Assembly (NCBI GenBank): GCA_035275105.1
Contig: DATENL010000199.1
Span: 1-7,591, forward strand
Direction of reading: 5' to 3'
Length of the DNA stretch: 7,591 nucleotides
From: AC-37 sp035275105
GTDB lineage: Bacteria; Actinomycetota; Thermoleophilia; Solirubrobacterales; Thermoleophilaceae
Shown here: piece after piece, positions 1 to 6,195 of the stretch
Position numbering within the stretch: the first letter of the stretch is position 1
Layout of the letters: every line of letters begins with the position of its first letter
The notes under the pieces: generated by a model
Seen by the model: the letters and a program-made list of their open reading frames with translations, nothing else
What the model was told of the DNA's origin: nothing
Database searches by the model: none
Program-made: the position numbers and the translations under genes

Positions 1-973
1 CGCCGAGGCGAGCGTAGGCGTCGGCGTCGAGCGCGGCGAGGGCGGCGCGGCCGGCGGCGACCGCCAGCGGGTTGCCGGAGAGGGTGCCGGCCTGGTAGAC
101 GTCGCCGGCAGGAGCTACGCGCTCGAGTAGCTCGCGCGGCCCGCCGTAGGCGGCGGCCGGCAGCCCGCCGCCGATCACCTTGCCCATCACGGTCAGGTCG
201 GCGGCGACGTCGAGCAGCTCCTGGGCGCCGCCGCGGGCGACGCGGAAGCCGCTGATCACCTCGTCGCAGATCAGCAGGGCGCCGGAGCGGTCGGCGAGCG
301 CCCGGAGGTGCTCGAGGAAGCCGTCCCGGGGTGGGATCACGCCCATGTTCGCGGCGACCGGCTCGCAGATGATCGCCGCCGGCTCGTACATGTCGACCGC
401 CTGCTCGACCGCGAGCAGGTCGTTCCAGGGGACGACCGCGGTCGCCTCGGCCTGGGCGCGCGGGACCCCGGGGCTGGCCGGGATGCCCTGCGTCGCGAGG
501 CCGGATCCCGCCTCGGCGAGGAGGCCGTCGACGTGGCCGTGGTAGGCGCCCGCGAACTTGATCACCCGCTCGCGGCCGGTCGCGGCGCGGGCGAGCCGGA
601 TCGCGCTCATCGTCGCCTCGGTCCCGGAGTTGACGAGGCGGACCATCTCGACCGACCCGATCCGGTCGGCGATCTCGGCGGCGAGGTCGACCTCGCCGGG
701 GGTGGCGGCGCCGTAGGAGGTCCCGCGCTCAGCCGCGGCGGTGACCGCGGCGACGACGACGGGATCGGCATGGCCGAGGATCAGCGGCCCCCAGGAGCCG
801 ACCCAGTCGACGTACTCGTTGCCGTCGACGTCCCAGACGCGGCTGCCTTCGCCCCTGGCGAGGAAGATCGGGTCGCGCCCGATCGACCCCATCGCCCGGA
901 CCGGGGAGTTGACCCCGCCGGGCATCAGCCGGAGCGCCTCCCTGTAGAGCTGAGCGGACTGCTCGTCCCTCAA
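1..973 (-). CDS. hemL: Glutamate-1-semialdehyde 2,1-aminomutase, partial (C-terminus off left edge)
   Basis: This PLP enzyme converts glutamate-1-semialdehyde to 5-aminolevulinate, the last step of the C5 route into tetrapyrroles, in the cytoplasm. The 324 visible residues include the N-terminal PGGVNSPVRA signature (18-27), the phosphate-binding NSGTEAT segment (115-121), AYHGHVDG, the cofactor aspartate in DEVISGFR (Asp237) and the Schiff-base lysine in GKVIGGG (Lys265, the same number as in E. coli HemL), followed by QAGTLSGNP. The family is usually about 430 residues, so roughly 100 C-terminal residues lie beyond the window. The start is a TTG at 971-973 overlapping the TGA of the upstream decarboxylase gene (TTGA, 4 nt), with an AAGGGG Shine-Dalgarno candidate 4 nt upstream; the next in-frame ATG (Met17) would cut into the signature. 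It is the last visible gene of the hemB operon and is probably translationally coupled. Related aminotransferases share the fold, but these motifs are specific to HemL. Confidence 0.96.
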   Translation of the reverse strand, partial: MRDEQSAQLYREALRLMPGGVNSPVRAMGSIGRDPIFLARGEGSRVWDVDGNEYVDWVGSWGPLILGHADPVVVAAVTAAAERGTSYGAATPGEVDLAAEIADRIGSVEMVRLVNSGTEATMSAIRLARAATGRERVIKFAGAYHGHVDGLLAEAGSGLATQGIPASPGVPRAQAEATAVVPWNDLLAVEQAVDMYEPAAIICEPVAANMGVIPPRDGFLEHLRALADRSGALLICDEVISGFRVARGGAQELLDVAADLTVMGKVIGGGLPAAAYGGPRELLERVAPAGDVYQAGTLSGNPLAVAAGRAALAALDADAYARLG

Positions 974-2097
974 CCGGCCCCTTGCTCCTCGCTCCCTGCT
1001 CCCGCGAAGGCCTCCGGCGCGTGCTCCCGCTCCCAGGCCTCGTAGTCGGGCGTGAAGTAGTGGAGGCGGATCTTCTTGAACTCGGTCGAGCTGTAGAGGA
1101 CGGCGCGGTCGTCGCCGTGGAGGTCGTGCTCGTCGGCAATCGACTGCAGGACCGCGTCGCATTCCTCCTTCGAGCGGCCGTGGGCCATCGTGAAGACCGA
1201 GTAGGGCCAGTCCTCGTAGGTCGGCCGCTGGTAGCAGTGCGAGATCCCGCGGACCGCCGCCATTCGCGGCGCCAGCTCCATGATCCGCTCCTCGGGCACC
1301 TTCCAGACGCCCATGCCGTTGGCCGAGAACCCCGCGCGGCGGTGGAAGAGGATCGCGGCCACGCGCCGCAGGAGGCGGCGCTCCCGCATCCCCTCGAGGT
1401 GCTCGAGCAGCCGCTCCTGCGCGACGCCCAGCTCGGCGGCCGCGGGCGCGAACGGCTCGGGGATCACGGGCATGTCGCCCTGGAGGGCGCGAATCACGGC
1501 GACGTCGAACTCGTCGTAGGGCTGCGGCTCGGTCTCGGCGGGCTCCTCGGCCGCGGCGCGGGTGAGCGCGCTCGTGTCGCCCTCCATCTCGAGGTCCATC
1601 CGGATCTTGAAGAGCTTGAGCGTCGGCAGCTCGCGGACCGACGACGCGCCCGCCTCCTCGGCGAGTGCGTCCAGCGTGCCCCGCAGGCCGAGGCGCGAGT
1701 CGGGCTCGACCGCGATCGTGAACCAGAGGTTGAAGTCGTGGTTGCGCAGGTAGTTGTGCGAGACGCCCGGGTGTGCGTTGATCACGCGCGCGGCGCGGTG
1801 CGGGTTCTCGGGGTCGACCTTCGCCGCCACCAGCATCGACGTGTAGCCGAGCGCGCGGGTGTCGAAGATCGGCGTGACCTGGCGGATGATCCGCTCGTCG
1901 ATCAGGCGCTGGGTGCGCGCCAGCACCTCCTCCTCGCCGATCTCGGCCGCCTCGGCGACTCGGGCGAATGGCCGCGGCTGCAGCGGGAAGCTGCCCTGGA
2001 GCAGGTTCAGCAGCCTGCGGTCGAGGTCGTCGAGCGGGACGGCCGCGCCGCCGCTGCGGCTGCGGACCTTGGGCCGCGCGCGGGTCAGCTCAGCCAC
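970..2097 (-). CDS. ahbAB: Fused siroheme decarboxylase (AhbA/AhbB-type, two Lrp/AsnC-like domains)
   Basis: The 375-residue protein consists of two tandem Lrp/AsnC-like units. The first (about 21-172) has a winged-helix segment (23-73) and an alpha/beta sandwich with HNYLRNHDFNLWFT (114-127). The second (about 195-350) has its helix-turn-helix at 196-246 and SHCYQRPTYEDWPYS (286-300) followed by VFTMAHG. Both end in a similar basic strand (LFKIRMDL, FKKIRLHY). These HNY/NLWFT and HCY.RP/WPY motifs are hallmarks of sirohaem decarboxylases (AhbA/AhbB, and NirD/L/G/H of haem d1 synthesis), which remove two acetate carboxyls from sirohaem to give 12,18-didecarboxysirohaem. Elsewhere AhbA and AhbB are often separate subunits; here they are joined by an acidic linker rich in Glu and Pro (about 183-194). 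Which half is A and which is B is uncertain. GTG at 2095-2097 is the only reasonable start, overlapping hemB by 13 nt. An AsnC regulator is the likely database label but is disfavoured by the motifs, the duplication and the haem operon context. Confidence 0.88.
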   Translation of the reverse strand: MAELTRARPKVRSRSGGAAVPLDDLDRRLLNLLQGSFPLQPRPFARVAEAAEIGEEEVLARTQRLIDERIIRQVTPIFDTRALGYTSMLVAAKVDPENPHRAARVINAHPGVSHNYLRNHDFNLWFTIAVEPDSRLGLRGTLDALAEEAGASSVRELPTLKLFKIRMDLEMEGDTSALTRAAAEEPAETEPQPYDEFDVAVIRALQGDMPVIPEPFAPAAAELGVAQERLLEHLEGMRERRLLRRVAAILFHRRAGFSANGMGVWKVPEERIMELAPRMAAVRGISHCYQRPTYEDWPYSVFTMAHGRSKEECDAVLQSIADEHDLHGDDRAVLYSSTEFKKIRLHYFTPDYEAWEREHAPEAFAGAGSEEQGAG

Positions 2098-3059
2098 TCG
2101 GCCGCGTCCCGCGCGTGGTAGGTGATGACGATGTCCGCTCCCGCGCGGCGGATGCCGGTGAGCGCCTCCAGGACGGCGGCGCGCTCGTCGACGTATCCCG
2201 CCGCGGCGGCCGCCTTGACCATCGCGTACTCGCCGGAGACGTTGTAGGCGGCGACCGGGAGCCTGGTGGCCTCCTTCACGCGGCGCACCACGTCGAGGTA
2301 GGGCAGCGCCGGCTTGACCATCACCACGTCGGCGCCCTCCTCCACGTCGAGCAGCGCCTCGCGCACGGCCTCGTCGGCGTTGGCCGGATCCATCTGGTAC
2401 GAGCGCCGGTCGCCGAACGCCGGCGTGGAGTCGGCGGCCTCGCGGAACGGGCCGTAGAAGGCCGACGCGAACTTGGCCGAGTAGGCCACGATCGGCGTCT
2501 CCGAGTGGCCCTCGGCGTCGAGCTGCGAGCGCAGCGCACCGACCCGCCCGTCCATCATGTCGCTCGGCGCCACGGCGTCGGCGCCGGCGGCGGCCTGGGA
2601 GATGGCGGTCTTCGCCAAAAGCTCGAGCGTCACGTCGTTGTCCACCTGCCCGTCCGCGCGCACGACGCCGCAGTGGCCGTGCGACGTGTACTCGCACAGG
2701 CAGACGTCGGTGATCACGACGAGCTCGGGCAGCTGCTCCTTGATCGCGCGCGTGGCGAGCTGGACCACGCCCTCCTCGTCGTACGCGCCCGACGCCTGCT
2801 CGTCCTTGTGCGACGGGATCCCGAACAGCAGGACCGCGGGGACGCCGAGGTCGTGCGCCGCGGCCGCCTCCTCGACGGCGTGCGAGATCGACAGCCGGTC
2901 CACGCCCGGCATCGCCTCGATCGGCGTCCGCTGGTCGGTGCCGAGCTCGACGAACAGCGGCTGCACGAGGTGAGCGGGGGTCAGCTCGGTCTCGCGCACC
3001 ATGCCGCGCAGCAGCCCCGAACGGCGGAGCCTGCGCATTCGCGTGGCGGGAAACGCCAT
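2085..3059 (-). CDS. hemB: Delta-aminolevulinic acid dehydratase (porphobilinogen synthase)
   Basis: HemB condenses two 5-aminolevulinate molecules into porphobilinogen, the committed tetrapyrrole step, as a cytoplasmic oligomer. The 324-residue product matches the usual family length (about 320-340). The two Schiff-base lysines are visible in YSAKFASAFYGPF (Lys196) and VMVKPALPYLD (Lys249). The catalytic metal motif DVCLCEYTSHGHCG has all three cysteines (Cys120, Cys122, Cys130), so this is the zinc type rather than the aspartate-rich magnesium type. APSDMMDGRVGA (164-175) and YNVSGEYAM (272-280) are also typical. ATG at 3057-3059 starts MAFPATRMRRLRRSG, as in family members; the open frame continues upstream to 3341 only as antisense of the divergent gene. 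No Shine-Dalgarno sequence precedes this ATG, but a TAGACT box lies 7 nt upstream, which suggests a leaderless transcript. It is the first gene of the hemB-ahb-hemL operon. Confidence 0.97.
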   Translation of the reverse strand: MAFPATRMRRLRRSGLLRGMVRETELTPAHLVQPLFVELGTDQRTPIEAMPGVDRLSISHAVEEAAAAHDLGVPAVLLFGIPSHKDEQASGAYDEEGVVQLATRAIKEQLPELVVITDVCLCEYTSHGHCGVVRADGQVDNDVTLELLAKTAISQAAAGADAVAPSDMMDGRVGALRSQLDAEGHSETPIVAYSAKFASAFYGPFREAADSTPAFGDRRSYQMDPANADEAVREALLDVEEGADVVMVKPALPYLDVVRRVKEATRLPVAAYNVSGEYAMVKAAAAAGYVDERAAVLEALTGIRRAGADIVITYHARDAAEWLS

Positions 3060-3065
3060 GTTCGT

Positions 3066-3101
3066 GAGTCTACGGGCCGACGGGAGTTCGGCCGTAGACT
3101 C
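3066..3101. promoter_or_regulatory. Divergent promoter/operator palindrome between hemB and the methyltransferase gene
   Basis: A 14-bp inverted repeat (arms 3066-3080 and 3088-3101, one extra G at 3076, 7-nt centre) fills most of the 52-bp gap between divergent genes. Each arm contains the hexamer TAGACT, a good match to the TAnnnT -10 consensus: on minus at 3072 to 3067, 7 nt before the hemB ATG, and on plus at 3095-3100, 11 nt before the ATG at 3112. The minus-strand spacing fits a leaderless hemB mRNA. No convincing -35 box is visible for either direction. The symmetry could be two mirrored promoters, an operator for one regulator acting on both genes, or both. Pairing as RNA is possible only if transcription starts outside the repeat. 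Confidence 0.55.
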
Positions 3102-3111
3102 GGGCGGGGCC

Positions 3112-4215
3112 ATGCGGGAGAAGCTGATCCACAGCCTGCGCTGCCCGCGCTGCCGCGCCGAGCGCAACCTCGAGCTGGCGGTCGAGGAGCGCGACGAGCG
3201 CGAGGTCCGGGCCGGGTCCCTGCGCTGCGGCGGCTGCGGCCACAGGGCGCCGGTGGAGCGCGGCGTCGCGCACCTGCTCCACGACCCGCCGGAGCGCGTG
3301 GTGCGGGAGGCGGCCGGGCTCGAGCGGATGGCGGACGTCATGCGGGCCGACGGCTGGGACCGCGAGCGCGTGCTGGGGCTGCCCGACGCGGAGGACCAGG
3401 ACTACTGGCGCGGCCAGGGGCGGGCGCTTCGGATGCTGCTCGAGCGCGTGTCGCCCGCGCCGGGCGAGGCGCTGCTCGACGTCGGCTCCAACACCTGCTG
3501 GGCGAGCAACGAGTTCGCGCGGCGCGGGCTCGACGTGGTCGCCCTCGACATCGCGACCCATGAGATGCAGGGCCTTCACACCGCCGACTGGTGGTTCGAG
3601 GCCGACGGCACCTACTTCGAGCGGGTGCTGTCGACGATGTTCGACCCGGCGCTCGCGTCGGCGGCGTTCGACTGGGTCTTCTGCTGCGAGGTGCTCCACC
3701 ACAACTCGCCCGAGGACCTCCCGCGCACGTTCCGCGAGCTTCACCGCGTCCTCCGGCCCGGGGGGACGCTGCTGGTGCTCAACGAGCCGCTGCGCTACCC
3801 CACGAACCGCAAGCGCGACCACGCCGCCGAGGTGGCCCAGTTCGAGGGCAACGAGCACGTCTACTACGCCCACGAGTACCTGAGCGCGGCGCGCCGCGCC
3901 GGCTTCGAGGTCGAGCCGATCCCGCCCGCGCTGCCGTTCTTCAGCGGCGAGCCGCTCTGGCTGACGCGCGACGCGTCCGTGCTCGGCTCGGCCAAGGTGT
4001 TCGCTCAGCAGCTCCTTCGCAGGAGCCGCGCGGGGCGGCGCGCGTTCCTGTGGTGGACCGTCCGGATCGGGCCCGACGGCAACCTCAGCATGATCTGCCG
4101 CAAGCCGTCAGGCGAAGCGGCGCAGCGCGACGCGCGCGAGGAGCGTGTAGGCGGCGGTGAGCAGCGCGAGGTGGAGCAGCGGCAGGCCGATGTCACCCGC
4201 CTCGCTGAGCGCTGA
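3112..4215 (+). CDS. SAM-dependent class I methyltransferase with N-terminal Trm112-like zinc ribbon
   Basis: The 367-residue product begins with a small zinc ribbon resembling Trm112-like domains: CPRC at 11-14 and CGGC at 39-42, ending in a G(V)AHLL turn. A class I methyltransferase fold follows: motif I LLDVGSNTCW (121-130), the acidic end of strand 2 in VVALDI (Asp146), motif IV FDWVFCCEVLHHN (186-198) and LHRVLRPGGTLLVLNEP (210-226). Motif I deviates from the common GxGxG, having GSNTCW. The substrate cannot be read from the sequence. The start at 3112 places the ribbon next to the N-terminus and has a GGCGGGG stretch just upstream; in-frame ATGs at 3058 and 3001 would run into the divergent hemB gene. 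The last 35 residues (333-367) are encoded entirely antisense to the permease gene and look like a low-complexity charged tail, so the functional protein probably ends near the conserved NLSMICRKP (324-332). It is not clearly tied to haem synthesis beyond sharing the divergent promoter region. Confidence 0.82.
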   Translation: MREKLIHSLRCPRCRAERNLELAVEERDEREVRAGSLRCGGCGHRAPVERGVAHLLHDPPERVVREAAGLERMADVMRADGWDRERVLGLPDAEDQDYWRGQGRALRMLLERVSPAPGEALLDVGSNTCWASNEFARRGLDVVALDIATHEMQGLHTADWWFEADGTYFERVLSTMFDPALASAAFDWVFCCEVLHHNSPEDLPRTFRELHRVLRPGGTLLVLNEPLRYPTNRKRDHAAEVAQFEGNEHVYYAHEYLSAARRAGFEVEPIPPALPFFSGEPLWLTRDASVLGSAKVFAQQLLRRSRAGRRAFLWWTVRIGPDGNLSMICRKPSGEAAQRDAREERVGGGEQREVEQRQADVTRLAER

Positions 4216-5457
4216 CTGGAGCGCGTCCAGCGCGGGCTTGAACGGGAACGCGGCGGACACGATCCGGATCGCGTCGTAGACCCCGCCCGCCACCGCGCCC
4301 GACGGGACCAGCCCGAGCACGGCGATCGGCAGCGACGCCATGAACGCGAGCAGCGACGCGGCCCGGACCTCGCGCGCGAGCGCGCCCATCGCCACGCCCA
4401 GCGCGCCGAACGCGAGCGCGCCGAGGGCGAGGGCGGCGATCCAGAGGGCGAAGCGGTCCCACGGCAGGTCCACGAACAGCGACAGGCCGCCCAACAGGAG
4501 CAGCGCCACCACCAGCGAGCAGATCGCGGCAAGCGCGACCTTCTCGAGCAGGAGCGCAGTGCGCGAGACGAGGCCGCGCACGAGGCGCGGGAAGGCGTTC
4601 TCCTCGCGCTCGAGCGCGAGCGCGCCGGCGGCGAGCAGCAGGGTCACGAACATCAGCGTCACCGTCACCGCGATCGCGGCCGCGAACGAGCCGAGCGGCG
4701 TCTTGCCGCCCTGCACGATCGTCGCGTCGACCTTGATCGGCGTACCGACCGCGTCGAGCACCTGGCCGGCGAGGCCGAGGTTCTCGCGGGCCAGGTGGGC
4801 GAAGCGACCGACCTCCTGGAGCTCGGCGCTCTCGGGCGATTGCTTCGGCACCCGCTTCCCGACGTCAGCGAGTATCTGCTCGGCGCGCTCGAGCCCGAGC
4901 ACGTTGAGCTGCTGCCCGAACAGGTTGAACGAGCCGCCCGTCGAGAGCAGCTGGATGTAGCCGGCCGCGACCTCCGTGAACTTCTTGGCGAGCGCCGCGT
5001 TCGCCTCCTGCACGCGCGCCTTGATCGTGTTCTCCACGAAGCGCTGCTTGGCCGGGTCCTCGGCGTTGTAGAAGACCTCCACGCGGGCGGGCTTGCCGGT
5101 GCCAGTCGTGGCGGCGGCGAGCCGCTGCGTGATGTCGGGCGGCAGGATCAGCGCGCCCAGCACGTCGCCCGACCTGACCCTGTCGATCGCCTCCTTGCGG
5201 CTGTGGACGTAGATCGGGTCGATCGCGTCGAACAGCGGCTTGGCCTCCTTCGCGACGTTCACCGACTCGCCGCCCAGGTCGACCTGGTTCGCCGTCTGCG
5301 GCACCTGGTTCAGGACCGCGACGCGCGGCTTGCTGGGGCCGCTCGTGACGGCGAAGCCGACCAGCGCGGCGATCACGATCGGATAGACGATCAGCATCGC
5401 CACGAGCAGCTTCGAGCGCGCGAGGATCCGGAGGTCCTTCTGGAGGAGCCAGCGCAT
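4108..5457 (-). CDS. ABC-2 type exporter permease
   Basis: This 449-residue membrane protein has the ABC-2 exporter layout: a short cytoplasmic N-terminus, TM1 at about 17-37, a large external domain (about 38-257), then five predicted membrane segments at about 258-282, 304-329, 336-360, 366-390 and 425-445. The cytoplasmic stretch EREENAFPRLVRGLVSR (283-299) after TM2 is the sort of region that contacts the ATPase. Topology was judged by eye. The architecture resembles NatB-like permeases in the ABC2_membrane_3 group; the transported substrate is not evident. ATG at 5455-5457 overlaps the TGA of the upstream ATPase gene by one base (TGATG), so the two are surely co-transcribed and probably translationally coupled, forming a transporter with two copies of each subunit. 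Its 3' end overlaps the convergent methyltransferase gene by 108 bp. No intrinsic terminator is visible after the stop. Confidence 0.92.
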   Translation of the reverse strand: MRWLLQKDLRILARSKLLVAMLIVYPIVIAALVGFAVTSGPSKPRVAVLNQVPQTANQVDLGGESVNVAKEAKPLFDAIDPIYVHSRKEAIDRVRSGDVLGALILPPDITQRLAAATTGTGKPARVEVFYNAEDPAKQRFVENTIKARVQEANAALAKKFTEVAAGYIQLLSTGGSFNLFGQQLNVLGLERAEQILADVGKRVPKQSPESAELQEVGRFAHLARENLGLAGQVLDAVGTPIKVDATIVQGGKTPLGSFAAAIAVTVTLMFVTLLLAAGALALEREENAFPRLVRGLVSRTALLLEKVALAAICSLVVALLLLGGLSLFVDLPWDRFALWIAALALGALAFGALGVAMGALAREVRAASLLAFMASLPIAVLGLVPSGAVAGGVYDAIRIVSAAFPFKPALDALQSALSEAGDIGLPLLHLALLTAAYTLLARVALRRFA

Positions 5458-6158
5458 CAGTGGCCCCGCTGGTGGAGGAACTCCACGAACGCCGCCTCGA
5501 AGTCGCGCGCGCTGTCCTGGCCCACCGCGGCCTCCAGCTCGCGGGGCGTGCCGGTGAAGAGGAGCTCGCCGTCGGCGAGCACGAGCAGCCGGTGGGCGTA
5601 GCGGTCGACCTCCTGCACGTTGTGGCTCGAGTAGACGACCGCCGTGCCGCGGGCGGCGTGGCCGGTGATGAACTCCCACAGCCGCGCGCGCTGGCGCGGG
5701 TCGAGCGCGGCGCTCGGCTCGTCGAGCAGCAGCACCTGGGGGTCCGAGAGCAGCCCGATGGCGATGTTGAGGCGCTGGCGGTTGCCGCCCGAGAGCGTCG
5801 CGGCGAGGCTGTCGGCGCGGTCGCGCAGGTCGGTCTGCTCGAGCATCTCGTCCACCGCGGCGGGTACGTCGTCGCAGCGCTCGAGGCGCGCGAACAGGTT
5901 CAGGTTCTCGGCCACGCTGAGCTTGCCGTAGAGGGACGGCTGCTGGGGAACCCAGCCGATCCGATCGGGCTCGGTGGCCAGCTCACCCGAGTCGGGCCGC
6001 TGGATGCCGGCCAGCATCGAGAGGAGCGTCGTCTTGCCGGCGCCGTTCGGGCCGATGATCCCGACGAGCTCGCCGGGCGCGGCCTCGAGCGACACGCCGC
6101 TCACCGCGACGCGGTCGCCGTAGCGCTTCACGAGGGCGCGCGCCTCCAGCAGGGCCAT
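5457..6158 (-). CDS. ABC transporter ATP-binding protein (exporter ATPase)
   Basis: A single 233-residue nucleotide-binding domain with every key motif: Walker A GPNGAGKT (36-43), Q-loop in WVPQQPSLYGKL (Gln72), signature LSGGNRQRL (122-130), Walker B VLLLDEPS (142-149), D-loop SAALD (149-153) and the switch histidine in SSHN (His179). Length and motif spacing are normal for ATPases of ABC-2 exporters (NatA or CcmA-like), and the protein should sit on the cytoplasmic face of the membrane bound to the permease encoded immediately downstream. The ATG at 6156-6158 gives MALLEARALVKRYGD, a standard beginning; the open frame upstream to 6398 is antisense of the ymdB-family gene. No Shine-Dalgarno is visible, but TACCTT on the minus strand (6172 to 6167) lies 8 nt before the ATG, fitting a leaderless start. 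Substrate unknown. Confidence 0.95.
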   Translation of the reverse strand: MALLEARALVKRYGDRVAVSGVSLEAAPGELVGIIGPNGAGKTTLLSMLAGIQRPDSGELATEPDRIGWVPQQPSLYGKLSVAENLNLFARLERCDDVPAAVDEMLEQTDLRDRADSLAATLSGGNRQRLNIAIGLLSDPQVLLLDEPSAALDPRQRARLWEFITGHAARGTAVVYSSHNVQEVDRYAHRLLVLADGELLFTGTPRELEAAVGQDSARDFEAAFVEFLHQRGH

Positions 6159-6195
6159 GGCGGGCAAAGGTAGTGGGGTGGAACAATCCCGCGCC
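6159..6195. promoter_or_regulatory. Short divergent promoter region between the ABC operon and the ymdB-family gene
   Basis: Only 37 bp separate the two divergent start codons, so both promoters must lie here or inside the neighbouring genes. On the minus strand TACCTT (6172 to 6167) fits TAnnnT and ends 8 nt before the ABC ATPase ATG. On the plus strand AACAAT (6182-6187) ends 8 nt before the GTG at 6196, a weaker -10 match. Neither start has a Shine-Dalgarno sequence. The arrangement is compatible with leaderless transcription both ways, as at the hemB divergent region, but no -35 elements are convincing. Confidence 0.35.

Noticed and set aside
970..2097. AsnC/Lrp-family transcriptional regulator
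   Set aside because: The helix-turn-helix-like segments are present, but the duplicated units carry the HNY and HCY/WPY motifs of sirohaem decarboxylases and the gene is embedded in a haem operon.
982..2121. Long plus-strand open frame opposite the decarboxylase
   Set aside because: It is an Arg/Ala/Val-rich antisense frame typical of GC-rich DNA, has no recognisable domain, and lies wholly opposite convincing genes.
3001..3111. Upstream ATGs (3001, 3058) as methyltransferase starts
   Set aside because: They would run into the hemB coding region and the divergent palindrome, and add residues before the zinc ribbon that look non-coding.
1968..3563. 531-codon plus-strand open frame
   Set aside because: It runs antisense through hemB and then out of frame through the methyltransferase gene, with low-complexity Arg/Gly/Ala composition and no motifs.
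3070..3873. Minus-strand open frame opposite the methyltransferase
   Set aside because: It is antisense of a gene with clear methyltransferase motifs and has no domain of its own.
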